From: Leptofilum sp050292445
Lineage (GTDB): Bacteria; Chloroflexota; Anaerolineae; Promineifilales; Promineifilaceae
Length of the DNA: 15,661 nucleotides
Direction: 5' to 3'
NCBI GenBank assembly: GCA_050292445.1
Contig: JBNKLQ010000140.1
Coordinates: 1-15,661 of the forward strand
A program made the position numbers and the translations under genes. Below are positions 14,218-15,661 of this stretch, one piece after another. Under the pieces are notes generated by a model. That model saw only the letters and a program-made list of their open reading frames with translations. It was not told where the DNA came from and searched no databases. The number at the start of each line of letters is the position of its first letter. The stretch's first letter is position 1.

Positions 14218-14229
14218 GTTAACGTTAAC
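14218..14229. promoter_or_regulatory. LacI-type operator of the arabinose operon
   Basis: GTTAACGTTAAC is a perfect 12-bp palindrome directly next to the chvE -10 box on its downstream side. It is identical to the core of the operator at the lacI promoter, and its central ACGT fits LacI-family sites. Binding here would block transcription of chvE and the genes after it. Confidence 0.75.
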
Positions 14230-14257
14230 ATATTACCATACAATTTTACTCCGTCAA
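14230..14257 (-). promoter_or_regulatory. Promoter of the chvE-ara operon
   Basis: Read on the - strand: -35 TTGACG (14257-14252), a 16-nt spacer, then -10 TAATAT (14235-14230) preceded by TGG, giving an extended -10. The operator follows at once. Confidence 0.6.
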
Positions 14258-14379
14258 GCATTTTTTGGGCAGAATGATCAAAATAACACTGCATATTTGG
14301 TAGATTTCACCGAATAAGATTGCAATGATGTATAAAGAATCGTAGCTAAAATGGCGAAAAGGCCGTAGTTGGGATTTGA

Positions 14380-14408
14380 TTGACACCATTTTGTGACTAT
14401 GCTACACT
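14380..14408 (+). promoter_or_regulatory. Promoter of the lacI-family gene
   Basis: A consensus -35 box TTGACA (14380-14385), an exact 17-nt spacer and -10 TACACT (14403-14408) with an upstream TGC (extended -10). The operator at 14412-14429 covers the expected start site, so the gene should be autoregulated. Confidence 0.75.
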
Positions 14409-14411
14409 GCT

Positions 14412-14429
14412 TTTGTTAACGTTAACAAA
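14412..14429. promoter_or_regulatory. LacI-type operator at the regulator's own promoter
   Basis: TTTGTTAACGTTAACAAA is a perfect 18-bp palindrome with the same 12-bp core as 14218-14229. Their centres are 197 bp apart, so a repressor tetramer could bridge both sites. Confidence 0.8.
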
Positions 14430-14472
14430 GTTTGGCAGAGCGCTGGTTTCTGCAAGCGTTAAGGGAGAAAAG

Positions 14473-15507
14473 ATGCATCAAAAGCGGGTTACAATCAAAG
14501 AGGTGGCGGCCGCTGCGGGTGTCTCGACACAAACGGTATCGCGTGTGGTGAACAGACGGCCCGATGTTGCTTCCAGTACCAGGGCGCACGTACAGGAAGT
14601 GATTGACAAGTTGGGTTACCAACCTAGCAAGATTGCTCGCAGCTTGATCCGTGGACAAAGTTACTCGTTGGGGGTAGTGAGTTCAAGCATTAGCCTCTAT
14701 GGGCCTTCCCTAGTATTGCAGGGCATCCAAGAGGCGGCGGTCGAGGAAGATTACTCGCTGATGCTTAATATTCTGCCAGATGCCGAGATTTTTGATGTGG
14801 AAAAAACGTTGCGAGATATTTTGTCATATCACGTAGACGGTATTTTGTGGGCCGTGCCGGAGATTGGGCAAAATCGGGATTTAATTCAGCAGGCGCTACC
14901 TACGCTGACTGTGCCAATTGCTTTTTTGAATGTGCAGCCAAGACCCAATTTGGTTACGGCCGTTATCGACAACAAACATGGCGGTCGCATTGCCACCCGT
15001 CATCTCATTGAGCAGGGGCGACAAGCTATTGGCCTGATAACCGGGCCAATGAAATGGTGGGAAGCACGCCAGCGTGAATTGGGCTGGCGTGAAGAATTGA
15101 TGGCCAACGGCCGTTCCATCGATGAAAGCTACATTGCCAACGGTGACTGGACGCCCAGCAGCGGCGAGCGCTGTATTCGCATGTTGCTGGAGTGGCATCC
15201 TGAGATGGACGCGGTTTTTGTTTGCAATGACCAGATGGCCCTGGGGGCCATGAAAGTAGCCCGCCAAATGGGGCGAACCATCCCGGATGATTTAGCCGTT
15301 GTTGGCTACGATGACATTCCTGAATCTCCGTATTTCTCGCCTTCCTTAACCACCGTGCGCCAGGATGTGGCCGAGATGGGCTGGCAAGGCGTGAAGCAGC
15401 TGCTGGCCCTGATTGATGATGACGAAAATCTACAAATGCGCTCCGTTGTCCTAAAGCCAAACTTGATTGTGCGCGGCAGCTCGGTATGTGGCGAAATGGC
15501 ACAATAA
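14473..15507 (+). CDS. LacI-family transcriptional regulator of the arabinose operon
   Basis: The protein has 344 residues, the usual LacI size. I start it at ATG 14473, where AAGGGAG (14461-14467) lies 5 nt upstream; an upstream open frame from 14380 runs through the promoter and operator and is rejected. Residues 6-26 (VTIKEVAAAAGVSTQTVSRVV) form the helix-turn-helix and 51-61 the hinge (PSKIARSLIRG). A sugar-binding type-1 periplasmic fold follows, with motifs HLIEQGRQAIGLITGP, AVFVCNDQMALGAM and DLAVVGYDDIPES. It is divergent from the operon and flanked by matching operators. Arabinose or a downstream intermediate is the probable inducer. It is not the GntR-type AraR of Bacillus, nor AraC. 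Confidence 0.93.
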   Translation: MHQKRVTIKEVAAAAGVSTQTVSRVVNRRPDVASSTRAHVQEVIDKLGYQPSKIARSLIRGQSYSLGVVSSSISLYGPSLVLQGIQEAAVEEDYSLMLNILPDAEIFDVEKTLRDILSYHVDGILWAVPEIGQNRDLIQQALPTLTVPIAFLNVQPRPNLVTAVIDNKHGGRIATRHLIEQGRQAIGLITGPMKWWEARQRELGWREELMANGRSIDESYIANGDWTPSSGERCIRMLLEWHPEMDAVFVCNDQMALGAMKVARQMGRTIPDDLAVVGYDDIPESPYFSPSLTTVRQDVAEMGWQGVKQLLALIDDDENLQMRSVVLKPNLIVRGSSVCGEMAQ

Positions 15508-15601
15508 GAAGACAAGGTGACAAGGTAGGGGGTGAAGATAGCACCTGCCACTTTTTACCTATCTAGCCACATATCAGTTTAAGTGAGAAAAGAAAAATAG
15601 G

Positions 15602-15659
15602 ACACAGATTAACACGGATAAACACTGATTTTTGTTTTTTATCTGTGTAAACCAGTGTT
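15602..15659. repeat. Intergenic repeat running to the window edge
   Basis: ACACAGAT (15602-15609) and AACACTG (15621-15627) recur in inverted form as ATCTGTGT (15641-15648) and CAGTGTT (15653-15659). The order is A-B-A'-B', so it is a set of opposed repeat units rather than one hairpin. The unit resembles ATCCGTGTTAATCTGTGTCC-type intergenic repeats. It may continue beyond the window. Confidence 0.5.
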
Positions 15660-15661
15660 CA

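Larger units (their letters stand above)
13967..14472. other. 506-nt divergent regulatory region between chvE and lacI
   Basis: It holds two divergent promoters and two identical operators (separate entries). The chvE transcript would start near 14222, leaving a leader of about 255 nt. In that leader I see only modest hairpins: GTGATAA/TTATCAC (14133-14139 with 14153-14159) and AGTTGC/GCAACT (14005-14010 with 14029-14034). I recognise no riboswitch. Confidence 0.6.

Noticed and set aside
14085..14294. 69-codon - strand frame upstream of chvE
   Set aside because: It overlaps the promoter and operator, shows no family features and has no ribosome site.
14380..14472. Earlier start of the lacI-family gene at 14380
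   Set aside because: This stretch is the promoter and operator. ATG 14473 has AAGGGAG and gives the standard LacI N-terminus.
15525..15558. Possible intrinsic terminator after the lacI-family gene
   Set aside because: Only a 4-bp GGTG/CACC stem precedes the T run (TTTTT near 15551), too weak to call.

Overview
The window looks like a chromosomal segment of a Chloroflexota (Anaerolineae/Caldilineae-like) bacterium. This is an inference from the style of the genes: lipoproteins with long S/T/E/D-rich or P/T-rich linkers, a Clostridia/Chloroflexota-type FGGY ribulokinase, and a ChvE-MmsA-MmsB sugar transporter. No rRNA or marker gene confirms it. The palindromic octamer ACGGCCGT occurs 15 times by eye, far above chance, in all codon frames.

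Layout. (1) 1-2301, + strand: the 3' end of a PlsC-type acyltransferase with an intrinsic terminator. Then comes a two-gene peptidyl-prolyl isomerase operon: a lipoprotein with three FKBP domains, coupled through TAATG to a single-domain FKBP, with its own terminator. (2) 2326-2880, - strand: a membrane-anchored exported protein of unknown function. (3) 3156-5625, + strand: a redox module. It has an Rrf2 regulator with three cysteines, an unknown membrane-anchored beta-rich protein, a NapH/NosR-like membrane polyferredoxin, and a small overlapping gene. The small gene's reading frame is interrupted once by UGA (5488-5490). Reading through gives an 85-residue membrane-hairpin protein with a U-x-x-C motif, and a SECIS-like hairpin starts 15 nt after the UGA. 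I judge this a candidate selenoprotein and the most interesting item here. (4) 5630-14257, - strand: an L-arabinose uptake and catabolism operon read from right to left, chvE - mmsA - mmsB - araB - araD - araA. (5) 14380-15507, + strand: a divergent LacI-family regulator. The window closes with an intergenic repeat.

How it works together. Arabinose (or a related sugar) would be bound by the ChvE-like lipoprotein and imported by MmsA/MmsB. AraA isomerises it to L-ribulose, AraB phosphorylates that, and AraD epimerises L-ribulose-5-P to D-xylulose-5-P. The LacI protein probably controls both itself and the operon: the same operator, GTTAACGTTAAC, lies just downstream of the -10 box of each divergent promoter. 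In the redox module, the Rrf2 protein would sense Fe-S or redox state, and the polyferredoxin could exchange electrons with the Sec/Cys loop of the small protein. That link is inferred from proximity only.

Intergenic DNA holds several structured elements: two copies of a TGTCAT/ATGACA-ended repeat, a 15-bp nested inverted repeat after chvE, paired ATTGGWCCAAT palindromes before araD, and a 16-bp perfect hairpin between the convergent operons. I found no tRNA, rRNA, CRISPR array, transposase or phage gene.
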